From Methanosarcina flavescens (GTDB taxonomy: Archaea; Halobacteriota; Methanosarcinia; Methanosarcinales; Methanosarcinaceae), in the NCBI RefSeq assembly GCF_001304615.2, contig NZ_CP032683.1, forward strand, positions 806,001 to 870,000: DNA of 64,000 nt, in the 5' to 3' direction. Positions 45,615 through 55,355 of the stretch are shown here, one piece after another. Position 1 is the stretch's first letter. Each line of letters begins with the position of its first letter. The position numbers were made by a program, and so were the translations under genes. Under the pieces are notes generated by a model. The model did no database searches. It was not told the origin of the DNA and saw only the letters and a list, made by a program, of their open reading frames with translations.

Positions 45615-48029
45615 ATGAGCAAACTAACTACCGGGAGTTTTTCTATAGAAGATCTGGAATCCGTTCAGATCACTATTAATAACATTGTAGGTGCAGCAAA
45701 GGAGGTTGCCGAAAAAGCAGAAGAAGCAGGTCCTATGGGTCCTACCCCCTTCCCCTCAATCGCTACATTAAGGGACTGGAGTTTTACACTGTTTGACCGC
45801 TATGAGCCGGTTTACACCCCCATGTGTGATCAGTGTTGCTACTGTACCTTTGGACCGTGTAACCTGGAAGGAAACAAGAGAGGTGCTTGTGGTCTTGATA
45901 TGAAAGGTCAGGCTGCAAGAGAGTTCTTCCTGCGCTGCCTCACAGGCTGTGCATGTCACAGTGCCCATGGCCGCCACTTGCTTGATCACATTATTGACCT
46001 TTTTGGCGGAGATATGCCGATTAACATGGGAGCTTCAAATGTCATTGCCCCCAATATTCAGCTTGTCACAGGTCGGCAGCCGAAGACCCTTGACGACCTC
46101 AAACCTATAATGGAGTATGTCGAGGAAGAGCTGGGCCAGTTACTTGCAACTGTACACGCAGGACAGGAAGCAGCAGCAATTGACTATGATAACAAGGCAA
46201 TGATGGCCGGATATCTTGACCATGTAGGTATGGAAGTTTCCGATATTGCACAGGTTACTGCACTCGGCTTCCCGAAATCCGATCCCGAAGCTCCTCTTGT
46301 TGAGACCGGCATGGGAACAATTGATGCTTCAAAGCCAGTTATTATTGCCATTGGACACAACGTTGCCGGTGTCACCTACATCATGGACTACATGGAAGAG
46401 AATGGCCTTGATGACAAGATGGAAATCGGAGGTCTCTGTTGTACTGCATTTGATATGACCAGGTACAAGAGAGAAGACCGGAAAGCCCCCTATGCAAAGA
46501 TTGTCGGTACCATTTCAAAGGAACTGAAGATCGTACGCTCCGGAATTCCGGATGTGGTCGTTCTCGACGAGCAGTGCGTAAGAGCAGACCTCGTAGAAGA
46601 AGGAAAGAAACTCAAGATTCCAATTATTGCATCCAACGAAAAGATCATGTACGGTCTGGAAGACAGGACCAATGATGATGTAGATGCAATCGTAGAAGAC
46701 TTGGTAAGTGGTAAGATCCCTGGCTGTGTGATGCTGGATTATGAAAAACTGGGAGAACTTGTGCCAAAAGTCGCTCTGAAGATGGCTCCAATCCGTGAAG
46801 CCGAAGGGCTCTCAGCCATCCCCACAGACGAAGAAATGAAAGTCCTCGTGTCCAAATGTGTAGAATGTGGAGAATGTGCACTTGCATGCCCAGAAGAGCT
46901 AGAAATCCCTGCAGCAATTGCAGTAGCTAAGGGAGGAGACTACTCTGCTCTGGAAGAACTGCATGACCTTTGTGTAGGTTGCCGCAGATGTGAGCAGGTC
47001 TGCAACAAGGAAATCCCCGTCCTGAACTTGATTGAGAAAGCTGCCCAGAAGGCCATTGCAGAAGAAAATGGTCTTGTAAGAGCCGGAAGAGGTCAGGTAA
47101 GCGATCCAGAGATTAGGGCAGAAGGCCTGAACCTGGTTATGGGTACGACACCTGGTGTTATTGCAATCATTGGATGTGCCAACTATCCTGCAGGTTCTAG
47201 GGATGTTTACAACATCGCAGAAGAATTCCTTAATAGGAATTACATTGTTGCAGTTTCCGGATGTTCTGCAATGGATATTGGCATGTACAAGGATGCTGAC
47301 GGCAAGACCCTCTATGAGAGATTCCCGGGCAGATTCGAGAGAGGTAATATCTTTAACACCGGATCATGTGTTTCGAACGCTCACATTTCGGCTACATGTC
47401 ATAAGGTTGCTGCAATATTTGCAAGCAGAAACCTATCAGGCAACCTTGCCGAGATTGCAGACTATACACTCAACCGTATCGGTGCAGTAGGACTTGCATG
47501 GGGTGCATACTCTCAGAAGGCAGCAGCTATCGGTACCGGATGTAACATGTTTGGTATTCCTGCAATAGTCGGTCCTCACAGCGGTAAATACAGGAGAGCC
47601 CTGATCGCAAAGACCTATGATGAGAACAAGTGGAAGGTTTACGACAGCAGAAACGGTTCAGAACTGGCTATTCCACCAGCTCCGGAGTTCCTCCTTACCA
47701 CTGCAGAAACCTGGCAGGAAGCCTGTGTTATGCTGGCAAAGAACTGTATCCGTCCGTCTGACAACAACATGGGCAGATCTATCAAGCTCACCCACTGGAT
47801 AGAACTAAGCGAGAAGTATCTTGGTGTTATGCCGGATGACTGGTGGAAGTTTGTCAGGCACGAAGCTGACCTGCCTCTCTCCAAGCGTGAACAACTCCTG
47901 AAGATACTTGAAGCCGAGCACGGATGGGAGATCGACTGGAAGAAGAAGAAGATCATTTCCGGCCCGAAGATTAAGTTCGATGTCTCTTCGCAGCCAACTA
48001 ACCTTAAGAGACTTTGCAAGGAGGCCTGA
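45615..48029 (+). CDS. cdhA: CO dehydrogenase alpha subunit of ACDS
   Basis: The 804-residue catalytic subunit of the acetyl-CoA decarbonylase/synthase complex that interconverts CO and CO2. The N-terminal [12 protein letters not shown] and downstream Cys residues bind clusters D and B. Two ferredoxin-type motifs, [12 protein letters not shown] (near 414) and [11 protein letters not shown] (near 453), are typical of archaeal CdhA and absent from bacterial CooS. Conserved Cys in G-C-S-A-M-D, G-S-C-V-S-N and G-T-G-C-N-M bind the Ni-Fe C-cluster. Start ATG 45615 follows TTTAGGAGG. First gene of the operon. Confidence 0.98.
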   Translation: MSKLTTGSFSIEDLESVQITINNIVGAAKEVAEKAEEAGPMGPTPFPSIATLRDWSFTLFDRYEPVYTPMCDQCCYCTFGPCNLEGNKRGACGLDMKGQAAREFFLRCLTGCACHSAHGRHLLDHIIDLFGGDMPINMGASNVIAPNIQLVTGRQPKTLDDLKPIMEYVEEELGQLLATVHAGQEAAAIDYDNKAMMAGYLDHVGMEVSDIAQVTALGFPKSDPEAPLVETGMGTIDASKPVIIAIGHNVAGVTYIMDYMEENGLDDKMEIGGLCCTAFDMTRYKREDRKAPYAKIVGTISKELKIVRSGIPDVVVLDEQCVRADLVEEGKKLKIPIIASNEKIMYGLEDRTNDDVDAIVEDLVSGKIPGCVMLDYEKLGELVPKVALKMAPIREAEGLSAIPTDEEMKVLVSKCVECGECALACPEELEIPAAIAVAKGGDYSALEELHDLCVGCRRCEQVCNKEIPVLNLIEKAAQKAIAEENGLVRAGRGQVSDPEIRAEGLNLVMGTTPGVIAIIGCANYPAGSRDVYNIAEEFLNRNYIVAVSGCSAMDIGMYKDADGKTLYERFPGRFERGNIFNTGSCVSNAHISATCHKVAAIFASRNLSGNLAEIADYTLNRIGAVGLAWGAYSQKAAAIGTGCNMFGIPAIVGPHSGKYRRALIAKTYDENKWKVYDSRNGSELAIPPAPEFLLTTAETWQEACVMLAKNCIRPSDNNMGRSIKLTHWIELSEKYLGVMPDDWWKFVRHEADLPLSKREQLLKILEAEHGWEIDWKKKKIISGPKIKFDVSSQPTNLKRLCKEA

Positions 48030-48031
48030 AG

Positions 48032-48544
48032 ATGGTTGACACTACTAAGAACACCAAACTGTTTACCAGCTATGGTGTAAAGACTTCAAAGGCTATAACC
48101 ACGGAAGTTGCCGCCAAGCTGATCTCAAAGGCAAAGAGACCACTTCTCGTGGTAGGCACTGGAGTTCTCGACCCTGAACTTCTTGACCGCGCAGTGAAGA
48201 TTGCAAAGGCAAAGAACATCGCAATTGCAGCAACCGGTACCTCAATGCCAGGATTTGTGGACAAGGATGTCAATGCCAAGTACATCAACCTTCACCAGCT
48301 TGGCTTCTACCTGACCGACCCCAACTGGCCAGGGCTTGATGGCAACGGGAACTATGATACAATAATTCTCCTGGGCCACAAGAAGTATTACATCAACCAG
48401 GTACTATCAGCAACTAAGAACTTCAGTGACGTAAAAGCAATTTCAATAGACAGGAATTACATCCAGAATGCAACGATGTCCTTCGGAAACCTTAGCAAGG
48501 CAGATCATGTTGCAGCACTGGACGAGGTAATTGACCTTTTATAA
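48032..48544 (+). CDS. cdhB: CO dehydrogenase epsilon subunit of ACDS
   Basis: A 170-residue subunit that binds CdhA in the alpha2-epsilon2 CO dehydrogenase module; it has no metal-binding motif and a Rossmann-like fold. It begins M-V-D-T-T-K-N-T and shows [12 protein letters not shown] near residue 40 and I-L-L-G-H-K-K-Y-Y near residue 112. The start ATG is two bases after the cdhA stop, with AGGAGG inside the end of cdhA, so translation is coupled. Confidence 0.97.
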   Translation: MVDTTKNTKLFTSYGVKTSKAITTEVAAKLISKAKRPLLVVGTGVLDPELLDRAVKIAKAKNIAIAATGTSMPGFVDKDVNAKYINLHQLGFYLTDPNWPGLDGNGNYDTIILLGHKKYYINQVLSATKNFSDVKAISIDRNYIQNATMSFGNLSKADHVAALDEVIDLL

Positions 48545-48567
48545 ATTTAATTTAGGAGGCGAAATTA

Positions 48568-49986
48568 ATGGCAGAATTCCCATTTGAGATTTCCCCAATG
48601 TTTGAAGGAGAGAGAGTAAGAAAGGAAGGAATGTTCGTAGAACTCGGTGGCCCGAAGTCACTTGGTCTTGAGCTTGTCCGTGCAAAGCCTATGGATGAGA
48701 TCGAAGATGACAAGGTTACAATTGTCGGTCCCGACCTCAAGGATATGGAAGAGGGAAAAACCTACCCCTGGGCAATGATCTTCAACGTCGGCGGAGAACT
48801 TGTAGAGCCTGACCTTGAGTCTGTCATCGAAAGGCGTGTCCACGACTTCATTAACTATTGCCAGGGCATTATGCACCTGAACCAGAGGTACGATGTCTGG
48901 ATGAGGATTTCCAAGGATACAGCTGCAAAGCTGGACTCACTCGAGCCTTTCGGAAAGGCTGTCATGATGCTTTTCAAGACAGAACTGCCTTTCATCGAGA
49001 AGATGCAGGTGACCTTCTATACCGACCAGGCTGAAGTCGAAAAGCAGATGACAGAAGCAAAGGAGATTTTCAAGGCAAGAGATGCCAGGACGAAAGACCT
49101 GCACGACGAAGATGTGGATGTATTCTACGGATGTACACTCTGCCAGTCCTTTGCTCCAACAAACGTCTGTGTAGTTTCCCCTGACAGAGTTTCTCTCTGT
49201 GGTGCAATCAACTGGTTTGACGGCCGTGCAGCAGCAAAAGTGGATCCAGAAGGCCCACAGTTCTCAATTGACAAGGGTGAACTCCTCGATGCCAACACAG
49301 GTGAATACTCAGGAGTAAACGAAGTTGCCAAGAAACTTTCAAGTGGCGAGTACGAAAAGGTTAAACTCCACTCATTCTTCGATGCTCCTCACACATCCTG
49401 CGGATGTTTCGAAGTAGTCGGCTTCTATATCCCTGAAGTAGATGGTATAGGCTGGGTTAACAGAGAATATCAGGGAATGGCTCCGAACGGCCTTGGTTTC
49501 TCAACAATGGCTGGTCAGACAGGCGGTGGAAAGCAGATCGTGGGATTCCTGGGTATTGGTGTCAACTACTTCTACTCCCCCAAGTTCATCCAGGCTGATG
49601 GAGGATGGAACAGAGTTGTATGGCTGCCGTCAATGCTCAAGGAAAATATCGATGAAGCCATTCCTGAAGACATAAAGGATAAGATTGCAACAGAAAAGGA
49701 TGCAACGGACATTGAGTCCCTGAAAGCTTTCCTACAGGAGAAGAACCACCCGGTTGTAGCAAACTGGGCAGCTGCAGAAGAAGAGGAAGAAGAAGAGGAA
49801 GAGGGAGAAGAGGAAGTAGCTGTTGAAGCAGCTCCAATGATGATGCCAGCAGCAGGCTTCCAGATGCCAGCAATGCCAGCAATGCCGATGATGTCCGGAG
49901 GAGCCAGTGGAATTAAACTGACCTTCAAGAACGCAAAGATTACGATCGACAGGATGATCATCAGCGAAAAGAAGGAAAAGAAATAA
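48568..49986 (+). CDS. cdhC: Acetyl-CoA synthase beta subunit of ACDS
   Basis: The 472-residue subunit carrying the Ni-Ni-4Fe4S A-cluster, where CO, methyl and CoA meet to form or split acetyl-CoA. Metal-binding Cys: F-Y-G-C-T-L-C-Q near residue 190 and H-T-S-C-G-C-F near residue 278. A run of about ten Glu (E-E-E-E-E-G-E-E-E) near residue 400, then a Met/Pro/Ala-rich stretch, forms a flexible linker to the C-terminal tail. The archaeal form lacks the N-terminal CODH-contact domain of bacterial AcsB. Start ATG 48568 follows TTAGGAGG. Confidence 0.98.
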   Translation: MAEFPFEISPMFEGERVRKEGMFVELGGPKSLGLELVRAKPMDEIEDDKVTIVGPDLKDMEEGKTYPWAMIFNVGGELVEPDLESVIERRVHDFINYCQGIMHLNQRYDVWMRISKDTAAKLDSLEPFGKAVMMLFKTELPFIEKMQVTFYTDQAEVEKQMTEAKEIFKARDARTKDLHDEDVDVFYGCTLCQSFAPTNVCVVSPDRVSLCGAINWFDGRAAAKVDPEGPQFSIDKGELLDANTGEYSGVNEVAKKLSSGEYEKVKLHSFFDAPHTSCGCFEVVGFYIPEVDGIGWVNREYQGMAPNGLGFSTMAGQTGGGKQIVGFLGIGVNYFYSPKFIQADGGWNRVVWLPSMLKENIDEAIPEDIKDKIATEKDATDIESLKAFLQEKNHPVVANWAAAEEEEEEEEEGEEEVAVEAAPMMMPAAGFQMPAMPAMPMMSGGASGIKLTFKNAKITIDRMIISEKKEKK

Positions 49987-50042
49987 TTGAGTGACAACAG
50001 GCAATAGCCTGAAACGGAAAAACAATATAAAAGGGGTATTCT

Positions 50043-50804
50043 GTGACGAGAGTAATTGCAATAACGGGAAAAGGTGGGACTGGTAAAACAGCAGTAGCGG
50101 CTCTTCTGATCCGCTACCTTTCCAAAAAAGGGAAGTTTCTGCTGGCAATAGATGCAGATGCAGATACTAACCTGCCTGAGACCCTTGGATGTGAGGATGT
50201 AAAATCTGTCGGAGATGCAAAAGAGTATTTACAGGCTGAAATTACAAAACCAAGGCCTGACAATCCCGATATGAATAAAGAATCGGTACTTAAGAGCAAG
50301 GTCTATGAGATCATTGAAGAAATGCCTGGTTATGATCTCCTGGTTATGGGTAGGCCAGAAGGCTCGGGATGTTACTGCTATGTAAACAATCTGCTAAGAG
50401 GCATAATGGATAAACTGATCATGAATTATGATGTGGTTATCATTGATGCGGAAGCAGGACTTGAGCACTTTAGCCGAAAAATTATCAGGGATATCGATGA
50501 TCTCATCGTCGTAACTGACGCCTCAAGAAGAGGATTCAGGACTGCGGAAAGAATTCGTGAGCTTGTAGACGAACTGGACTCAAATATCGGAAGAATTCAC
50601 GTTATTGCAAACAAGGTTACAGATGCTAACCAAGAAGAGCTAATCAAACTGGCAGAGGATCTGAAACTTAATATGATAGGTATGATCCCGCTCGACCCTA
50701 AAATCGAGGAAATGGATATAAAAGGCATACCTCTCTTTGAAATACCGGATGATTCAATTGCTGCAGTCGAAATTGAAAGTATAGTAAAGAAACTGGGATT
50801 CTGA
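50043..50804 (+). CDS. cooC: CooC-type nickel-insertion ATPase
   Basis: A 253-residue MinD/ParA-type ATPase thought to insert nickel into CO dehydrogenase or acetyl-CoA synthase. The deviant Walker A motif is G-K-G-G-T-G-K-T at residues 9-16. A-I-D-A-D-A-D-T-N-L is the switch/Walker region near residue 36, and C-Y-C near residue 113 is the CxC metal-binding pair that makes CooC dimers. The start is GTG at 50043, with AAGGGGT upstream. It sits inside the cdh operon between cdhC and cdhD, a usual archaeal arrangement. Confidence 0.94.
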   Translation: MTRVIAITGKGGTGKTAVAALLIRYLSKKGKFLLAIDADADTNLPETLGCEDVKSVGDAKEYLQAEITKPRPDNPDMNKESVLKSKVYEIIEEMPGYDLLVMGRPEGSGCYCYVNNLLRGIMDKLIMNYDVVIIDAEAGLEHFSRKIIRDIDDLIVVTDASRRGFRTAERIRELVDELDSNIGRIHVIANKVTDANQEELIKLAEDLKLNMIGMIPLDPKIEEMDIKGIPLFEIPDDSIAAVEIESIVKKLGF

Positions 50805-50850
50805 TCCCAGTTTTCTTTTGGATCTTTAGTCCTTTCTTTTGGATCTTTAG
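50792..50850 (+). terminator. Terminator-like hairpin inside cdh operon
   Basis: ACTGGGAT (50792-50799), loop TTCT-like, ATCCCAGT (50804-50811) form an 8-bp perfect stem that covers the cooC stop codon. It is followed by TTTCTTTTGG. The T-rich unit TCTTTTGGATCTTTAG repeats at 50814-50829 and 50835-50850. It may reduce or end transcription between cooC and cdhD. Confidence 0.65.
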
Positions 50851-51084
50851 ACTTGCAAAAACCATACCGGAAAAAAGTAGGATTCTTTGCCTGTTTAAAG
50901 GCCTGATAAATATCAAAATCCATAAATAACGGAGCAGGTGTCATTTCCGCCGCAAACCCTGCTATATAAGGGATTTATGTCACGATCCCTGCAAGGGAAA
51001 GGTAAGGAAATACATCCTGTATTACATTCTTTATTATACAGTCACTCGCAAAAACGGAAAACTTACGGAAACGGTGAGGTTTAC

Positions 51085-52398
51085 ATGGCAAAGAAAATGA
51101 AGTTATCCGAAATTACAAACATGTTCGCGGGCATGGATGTAGAAGCCCTCGAAGGTGTAACTATAGAAGGGGACATTGAGATTGATCTCGGTGGACTTGG
51201 AGGCGGCTTTGACCCAATGCTTGCTGCTGCCCTCGGGCAGGAGAGTGCAGTACTTGCACAGCATTTCGCAAGAATTGCAGGAATGTTTGGATATCCTGTT
51301 AGTGTCGGTGCCCCAGCAACTGCTCCTGCAGTTTCCCCTGCTCTGGCAGCCCCCAAACTTAAGGATCTCATTCCATCCAAGTTTGACTTTGCAAACATAG
51401 AGGAATGGACAACCCAGGTCCAGGAAGTCCCAATAGGCAACACCTCTGCAGACGGCGGAAGCCGTGGAAAGAGAATTATGCTCGGTGGCGAGAAAGCCCT
51501 TCCATTCTTCCCTGATGCTCCAATGCCATACAGGAACCAGGTCACAATTGACGTGTTCGACATGAGGCTTGGGCTTGCAAAGGCTGTGAAGGAAAACTAC
51601 GACGATGTTATGGATAATCCTGGAGAATGGGCAAAGAAGAACGTTGAGAAGTTCAACGCTGACATGATCACTATTCACCTGATTTCAACCGACCCGCTCA
51701 TCAAGGACACATCCCCCAAAGATGCAGCTAAGACAGTTGAAGAGGTTCTGCAGGCTGTCGATGTGCCAATCGCAATTGGTGGATCAGGAAACCCACAGAA
51801 AGACCCACTGGTTCTTGCAAAAGCAGCAGAAGTCTCTGAAGGGGAGCGCTGCCTCCTTGCATCTGCAAGCCTGAACCTGGACTACGCTGCAATCGCAGAG
51901 GCTGCATTAAAATACGATCACGATGTCCTTTCCTGGACCCAGCTGGACATGAACGCCCAGAAGGAATTGAACAGGAAACTTATGAAGCAGTGCAACGTGC
52001 CAAGAGACAGAATTATAATGGACCCAACCACTGCAGCCCTCGGTTATGGTCTGGACTATGCTTACACCAACATGGAGCGTATCCGCCTTGCAGCCCTCAT
52101 GGGTGACGATGAACTGACCTTCCCGATGTCATCAGGTACTACAAACGCATGGGGTGCACGTGAGTCCTGGATGGTTAGCTCACCATTGAAGGAAGATTCT
52201 GACTGGGGACCCAGAGAATACAGAGGTCCTATCTGGGAAATCATTACAGGTCTGTCCCTTGCAATTGCAGGAAACGACCTCTTCATGATGATGCACCCAA
52301 CCTCAGTTGCTGTCCTGAAGCACATGACTCAGACACTCTTTGGTTCAATTGAGGCAGAGCCCGTTGACATTGCTAACTGGATTGGAGCGGAGGTGTAA
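51085..52398 (+). CDS. cdhD: Corrinoid protein delta subunit of ACDS
   Basis: The 437-residue small subunit of the corrinoid/iron-sulfur methyltransferase module that moves methyl between tetrahydrosarcinapterin and the A-cluster. The C-terminal TIM-barrel domain (about 100-437) contains [12 protein letters not shown] near residue 230, typical of cobamide-dependent methyltransfer proteins, and [11 protein letters not shown] near residue 310. The ATG at 51085 (M-A-K-K-M-K-L) is chosen because GGTGAGG lies upstream and family proteins start there; a frame to 50938 is not supported. Confidence 0.96.
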   Translation: MAKKMKLSEITNMFAGMDVEALEGVTIEGDIEIDLGGLGGGFDPMLAAALGQESAVLAQHFARIAGMFGYPVSVGAPATAPAVSPALAAPKLKDLIPSKFDFANIEEWTTQVQEVPIGNTSADGGSRGKRIMLGGEKALPFFPDAPMPYRNQVTIDVFDMRLGLAKAVKENYDDVMDNPGEWAKKNVEKFNADMITIHLISTDPLIKDTSPKDAAKTVEEVLQAVDVPIAIGGSGNPQKDPLVLAKAAEVSEGERCLLASASLNLDYAAIAEAALKYDHDVLSWTQLDMNAQKELNRKLMKQCNVPRDRIIMDPTTAALGYGLDYAYTNMERIRLAALMGDDELTFPMSSGTTNAWGARESWMVSSPLKEDSDWGPREYRGPIWEIITGLSLAIAGNDLFMMMHPTSVAVLKHMTQTLFGSIEAEPVDIANWIGAEV

Positions 52399-52401
52399 AA
52401 C

Positions 52402-53811
52402 ATGAAAATAAACAGCCCATTAGAAGCTTACAAGTACCTCCCGCAGACCAACTGTGGAGAATGTGGTGAAGCAACCTGTATGGCTTTTGCTTCCAAACTG
52501 ATCGACAGATCCGGCAAGACAACAGACTGTCCACCTCTCGTTAAAGAGAAGAAGTTTGCCAAGAAGCTTGCAGAGCTTGATAGGCTCCTTGCCCCTGAAA
52601 TTCGTGAAATTACAATCGGTGTCGGCGACAGAGCAGTCAAGATTGGTGGCGACGATGTGCTTTACCGTCACAAACTGACCTTCTTCAACAAGACGAAGAT
52701 GTTCTTCGATGTGACGGATACAATGGATGAGGCTGCCCTTGTCGAGAGGACAAAGAAGGTTGCTGACTTCAGGAAGTTCTATGTCGGGCGAAACCTGCTG
52801 CTTGACGGTGTAGCAATCAGGTCAGTATCCAATGATCCTGCAAAGTTTGCAGCAGCTGTCAAGAAGGTTGCAGAAGTAGGCATACCCATGATCTTCTGTT
52901 CCTTCAACCCTGCAGTCCTTAAGGCTGGACTTGAGGTAGCAAAGGATAAGAATCCACTGCTTTACGCTGCAAACAAGGACAACTGGAAGGAAGTAGGAGA
53001 ACTTGCCCTTGAGTACAATGTGCCTGTGGTAGTTTCAGCTATCAATGATCTTGATGCCCTCAAGACTCTTGCAAAGACCTTTGCAGAAGCAGGCATTAAA
53101 GATATTGTCCTTGACCCAGGAACCTCTCCAAGCGGCCAGGGTCTGAAGGAAAGCTTTACCAACTTCCTGAAGATAAGAAGAGCAGGCATTATGGGAGACA
53201 CCGAGATCGCATACCCGATCCTCGCTCTGCCAATTACTGCCTGGATGGCTGGGATTTCTGACCCTGTTAGTGCCGCATACTGGGAAACCGCAATGGCTGC
53301 CATCTTCACTATCAGGTACGGTGACATTATGATTCTCCACAGCATGGAGCCATATGCCACCCTGCCTGAAGTGCACCTTGCCGAGACAATCTACACTGAT
53401 CCAAGGACCCCTGTAGCTGTTGACTCAAAGATGTACAAGGTAGGAGAGCCGGACGAGAACTCCCCTGTGCTCTTCACAACAAACTTTGCTCTTACTTACT
53501 ACACAGTAGAGAGCGACCTGTCCTCAAACGGCATCACCTGCTGGCTGCTTGCAGTTGACACCGATGGTATTGGTGTAGAAGCAGCCGCTGCCGGCGGCCA
53601 GCTGACTGCTGACAAAGTAAAGGATGCCTTTGAAAAGTCAGGCTTTGACCTCAAGAAAGATGTTACCCACAACACTGTAATTATTCCGGGTCTTGCTGCC
53701 CGTCTCCAGGGTGACCTTGAGGATAAACTCGATGCAAGAGTCATGGTCGGTCCAATGGACTCAGGAAGGCTCCCAGGCTGGTTTGAGAAGAACTGGCCTC
53801 CAAAACAGTAA
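52402..53811 (+). CDS. cdhE: Corrinoid iron-sulfur protein gamma subunit of ACDS
   Basis: The 469-residue subunit holding a low-potential 4Fe-4S centre and, with cdhD, the cobamide. The N-terminal motif T-N-C-G-E-C-G-E-A-T-C-M-A-F, with a further Cys in T-D-C-P-P-L near residue 40, binds the cluster. The following TIM barrel and C-terminal Rossmann-like domain (about 330-460) bind the cobamide and the delta subunit. Start ATG lies three bases after the cdhD stop, within GGAGGTG, so coupling is strong. A clean terminator follows. Confidence 0.97.
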   Translation: MKINSPLEAYKYLPQTNCGECGEATCMAFASKLIDRSGKTTDCPPLVKEKKFAKKLAELDRLLAPEIREITIGVGDRAVKIGGDDVLYRHKLTFFNKTKMFFDVTDTMDEAALVERTKKVADFRKFYVGRNLLLDGVAIRSVSNDPAKFAAAVKKVAEVGIPMIFCSFNPAVLKAGLEVAKDKNPLLYAANKDNWKEVGELALEYNVPVVVSAINDLDALKTLAKTFAEAGIKDIVLDPGTSPSGQGLKESFTNFLKIRRAGIMGDTEIAYPILALPITAWMAGISDPVSAAYWETAMAAIFTIRYGDIMILHSMEPYATLPEVHLAETIYTDPRTPVAVDSKMYKVGEPDENSPVLFTTNFALTYYTVESDLSSNGITCWLLAVDTDGIGVEAAAAGGQLTADKVKDAFEKSGFDLKKDVTHNTVIIPGLAARLQGDLEDKLDARVMVGPMDSGRLPGWFEKNWPPKQ

Positions 53812-53839
53812 ATTCGAATGTGAATATGAAAATACAGAT

Positions 53840-53874
53840 CCGTGTCAAAAGACACGGAATTTTCTTCTTTTTTA
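53840..53874 (+). terminator. Terminator after cdhE
   Basis: CCGTGTC (53840-53846), loop AAAA, GACACGG (53851-53857) form a 7-bp perfect stem followed by TTTTCTTCTTTTTTAA. It begins 28 bases after the cdhE stop and ends the cdh operon. Confidence 0.9.
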
Positions 53875-54034
53875 ATTAAAAGTTAAGTACTTCTCTTTTG
53901 AGTTAGTTATAGCTTTTTGGTAGACCCAGCTTTAAGATTCTCGATCTCCATTGCTCAAATCTTAGCAATTCCGATCCGATTTACGATCTCTATACAAGGA
54001 AGCTATGGCTTAGAGATTAAAATCGTAAACAAAA

Positions 54035-54085
54035 AGCGAGGGTTCACTTCATCCCCGACCTGAAGCACTCGTGACCCTCCACGCT
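54035..54085. ncRNA. Candidate structured RNA or element end
   Basis: AGCG-AGGGT-T-CAC (54035-54047) pairs with GTG-ACCCT and, after CCA, CGCT (54071-54085), giving a 12-bp interrupted stem. Inside, TTCA and TGAA can pair around a C-rich loop. The GC content is well above the flanks. It has no partner in a terminator sense (no T-tract). It may be a small RNA or a transposon end; neither is proven. Confidence 0.4.
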
Positions 54086-54151
54086 CCCGATGTAATAAAA
54101 TAATAGGCAATGAATCAGGAAGTCACCGGTTTTAACAGGTGGCATTTCATA

Positions 54152-54841
54152 TTATATCTCATACGTTCCTTCTCCGGTAACAAGTTCACCATTTACTGTT
54201 GTCCATCCATTCTGAGATCCAAATAACTTAACTTCCATGACTTCCCAATAGCTGTTCGACTGCCATCCTCCGATCCACCATTCATTACGTGCATTCAAGT
54301 AGATAGAAATGCTGACGTTTGCATTCGAGGAGGTTTCATAGTAGGCATACATCCGGCTTTCATAATCAAATTGCTCAGACGTCCGTGAATAGGTTCTGCT
54401 GGCGTTGACATTATGCGTGAGCTTGTATTTGGGCATAAGAACCATTTCATTGCCCAGCGGGTTCATTGTGTCTATGGTCTGGTTAGAGAATACTATTGTA
54501 CTAAGATCTATACTTCTTGGCTTCTTATTTTTCAGAGAAAGCATGAGCCCATGTTCCGTATCTACTAGTGCATATTCCCATGAAGGATCATTGTTATTGA
54601 AGTGATGCTCTACGATATCCATGCCCACGGATGATGTGTTGTTTATCACCGGGAGTGGAAGGTAAAGAGTCATGTTGCTCAGGGTTGAGTCTGTAGTTAA
54701 CATTACATCGTAATCATAACTACTCCTGAGGCTCCTATCATACATCTTCTGCTTCTGGTCTTGCCACCAGATAGACAGCAACCCGGCAGAAATAATTATT
54801 AATAATATAAACCCGACACCTATTTTGTAACGAGTCTTCAT
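54152..54841 (-). CDS. Membrane-anchored exported protein, 229 aa
   Basis: A 229-residue protein that I do not recognise. The N-terminus is short and basic, followed by a hydrophobic helix (about 6-26), consistent with a signal anchor and an outward-facing domain. The exposed part is rich in Asn, Ser, Thr and Tyr, and several N-x-S/T sequons are present, which could be AglB targets. It has a beta-rich pattern. The ATG start is at 54841. It ends at the convergent structured region. Confidence 0.7.
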   Translation of the reverse strand: MKTRYKIGVGFILLIIISAGLLSIWWQDQKQKMYDRSLRSSYDYDVMLTTDSTLSNMTLYLPLPVINNTSSVGMDIVEHHFNNNDPSWEYALVDTEHGLMLSLKNKKPRSIDLSTIVFSNQTIDTMNPLGNEMVLMPKYKLTHNVNASRTYSRTSEQFDYESRMYAYYETSSNANVSISIYLNARNEWWIGGWQSNSYWEVMEVKLFGSQNGWTTVNGELVTGEGTYEI

Positions 54842-55355
54842 ATTCCATCACCTAATCCACTCTTGAGGAAATAAAACAAAGTAACAAACAAACAGGACAT
54901 GATTGGCAGAAAGAATTAAAAATACTTGTGGAATTTGTGTGACTTAGGCAATTGAGGAAATATTTATATAAGACAAATACCTATTTAATAGAGATTCAAA
55001 CTATATATTTTTTTAAATTTGCCTATAACTGATTCATTTTAATATTGCTATATATTTTGCTGGTTTTGCTTCCGGGAATTAGGGAAGCCTGAATATTCAA
55101 AAGTAAATTCGCAAATCCAGCTATTTTTAAATAGAATGAGCAGGCTTAACAGGTGAATTGCTCAGATTATATTGCAGAGATTTTCTTCCAGAGGATCTTG
55201 AAAAAGAAGTATTTTAGACTATTTATCAAAAAGCCCATTAATACTTAAGAAACGGTCACTATTTCAGGAAGAGTATAAGTAAATTTCAGGAAGATTATAA
55301 ATAATTTCAAGAAGGTTATAAATAATTTCAAGAAGGTTATAAGTAAGGATTTAAG
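54842..55355. other. Intergenic region upstream of the NMD3-like gene
   Basis: AT-rich divergent promoter region. The last 86 bases before the NMD3-like gene are a four-copy 21-22-bp tandem repeat containing TATAA-type cores. No gene is seen. Confidence 0.6.
55261..55346. repeat. 21-22-bp tandem repeat, four copies
   Basis: Units start at 55261, 55283, 55304 and 55325, reading ATTTCAGGAAGAGTATAAGT, then copies with CAGGAAGATTATAAATA or CAAGAAGGTTATAAATA. Each copy carries a TATAA-like core, and the array ends 10 bases before the NMD3-like ATG. Confidence 0.85.

Larger units (their letters stand above)
53812..54151. other. Convergent intergenic region with structured element
   Basis: Holds the cdhE terminator (53840-53874) and a second, larger stem structure at 54035-54085. 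No gene is seen. Confidence 0.6.
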
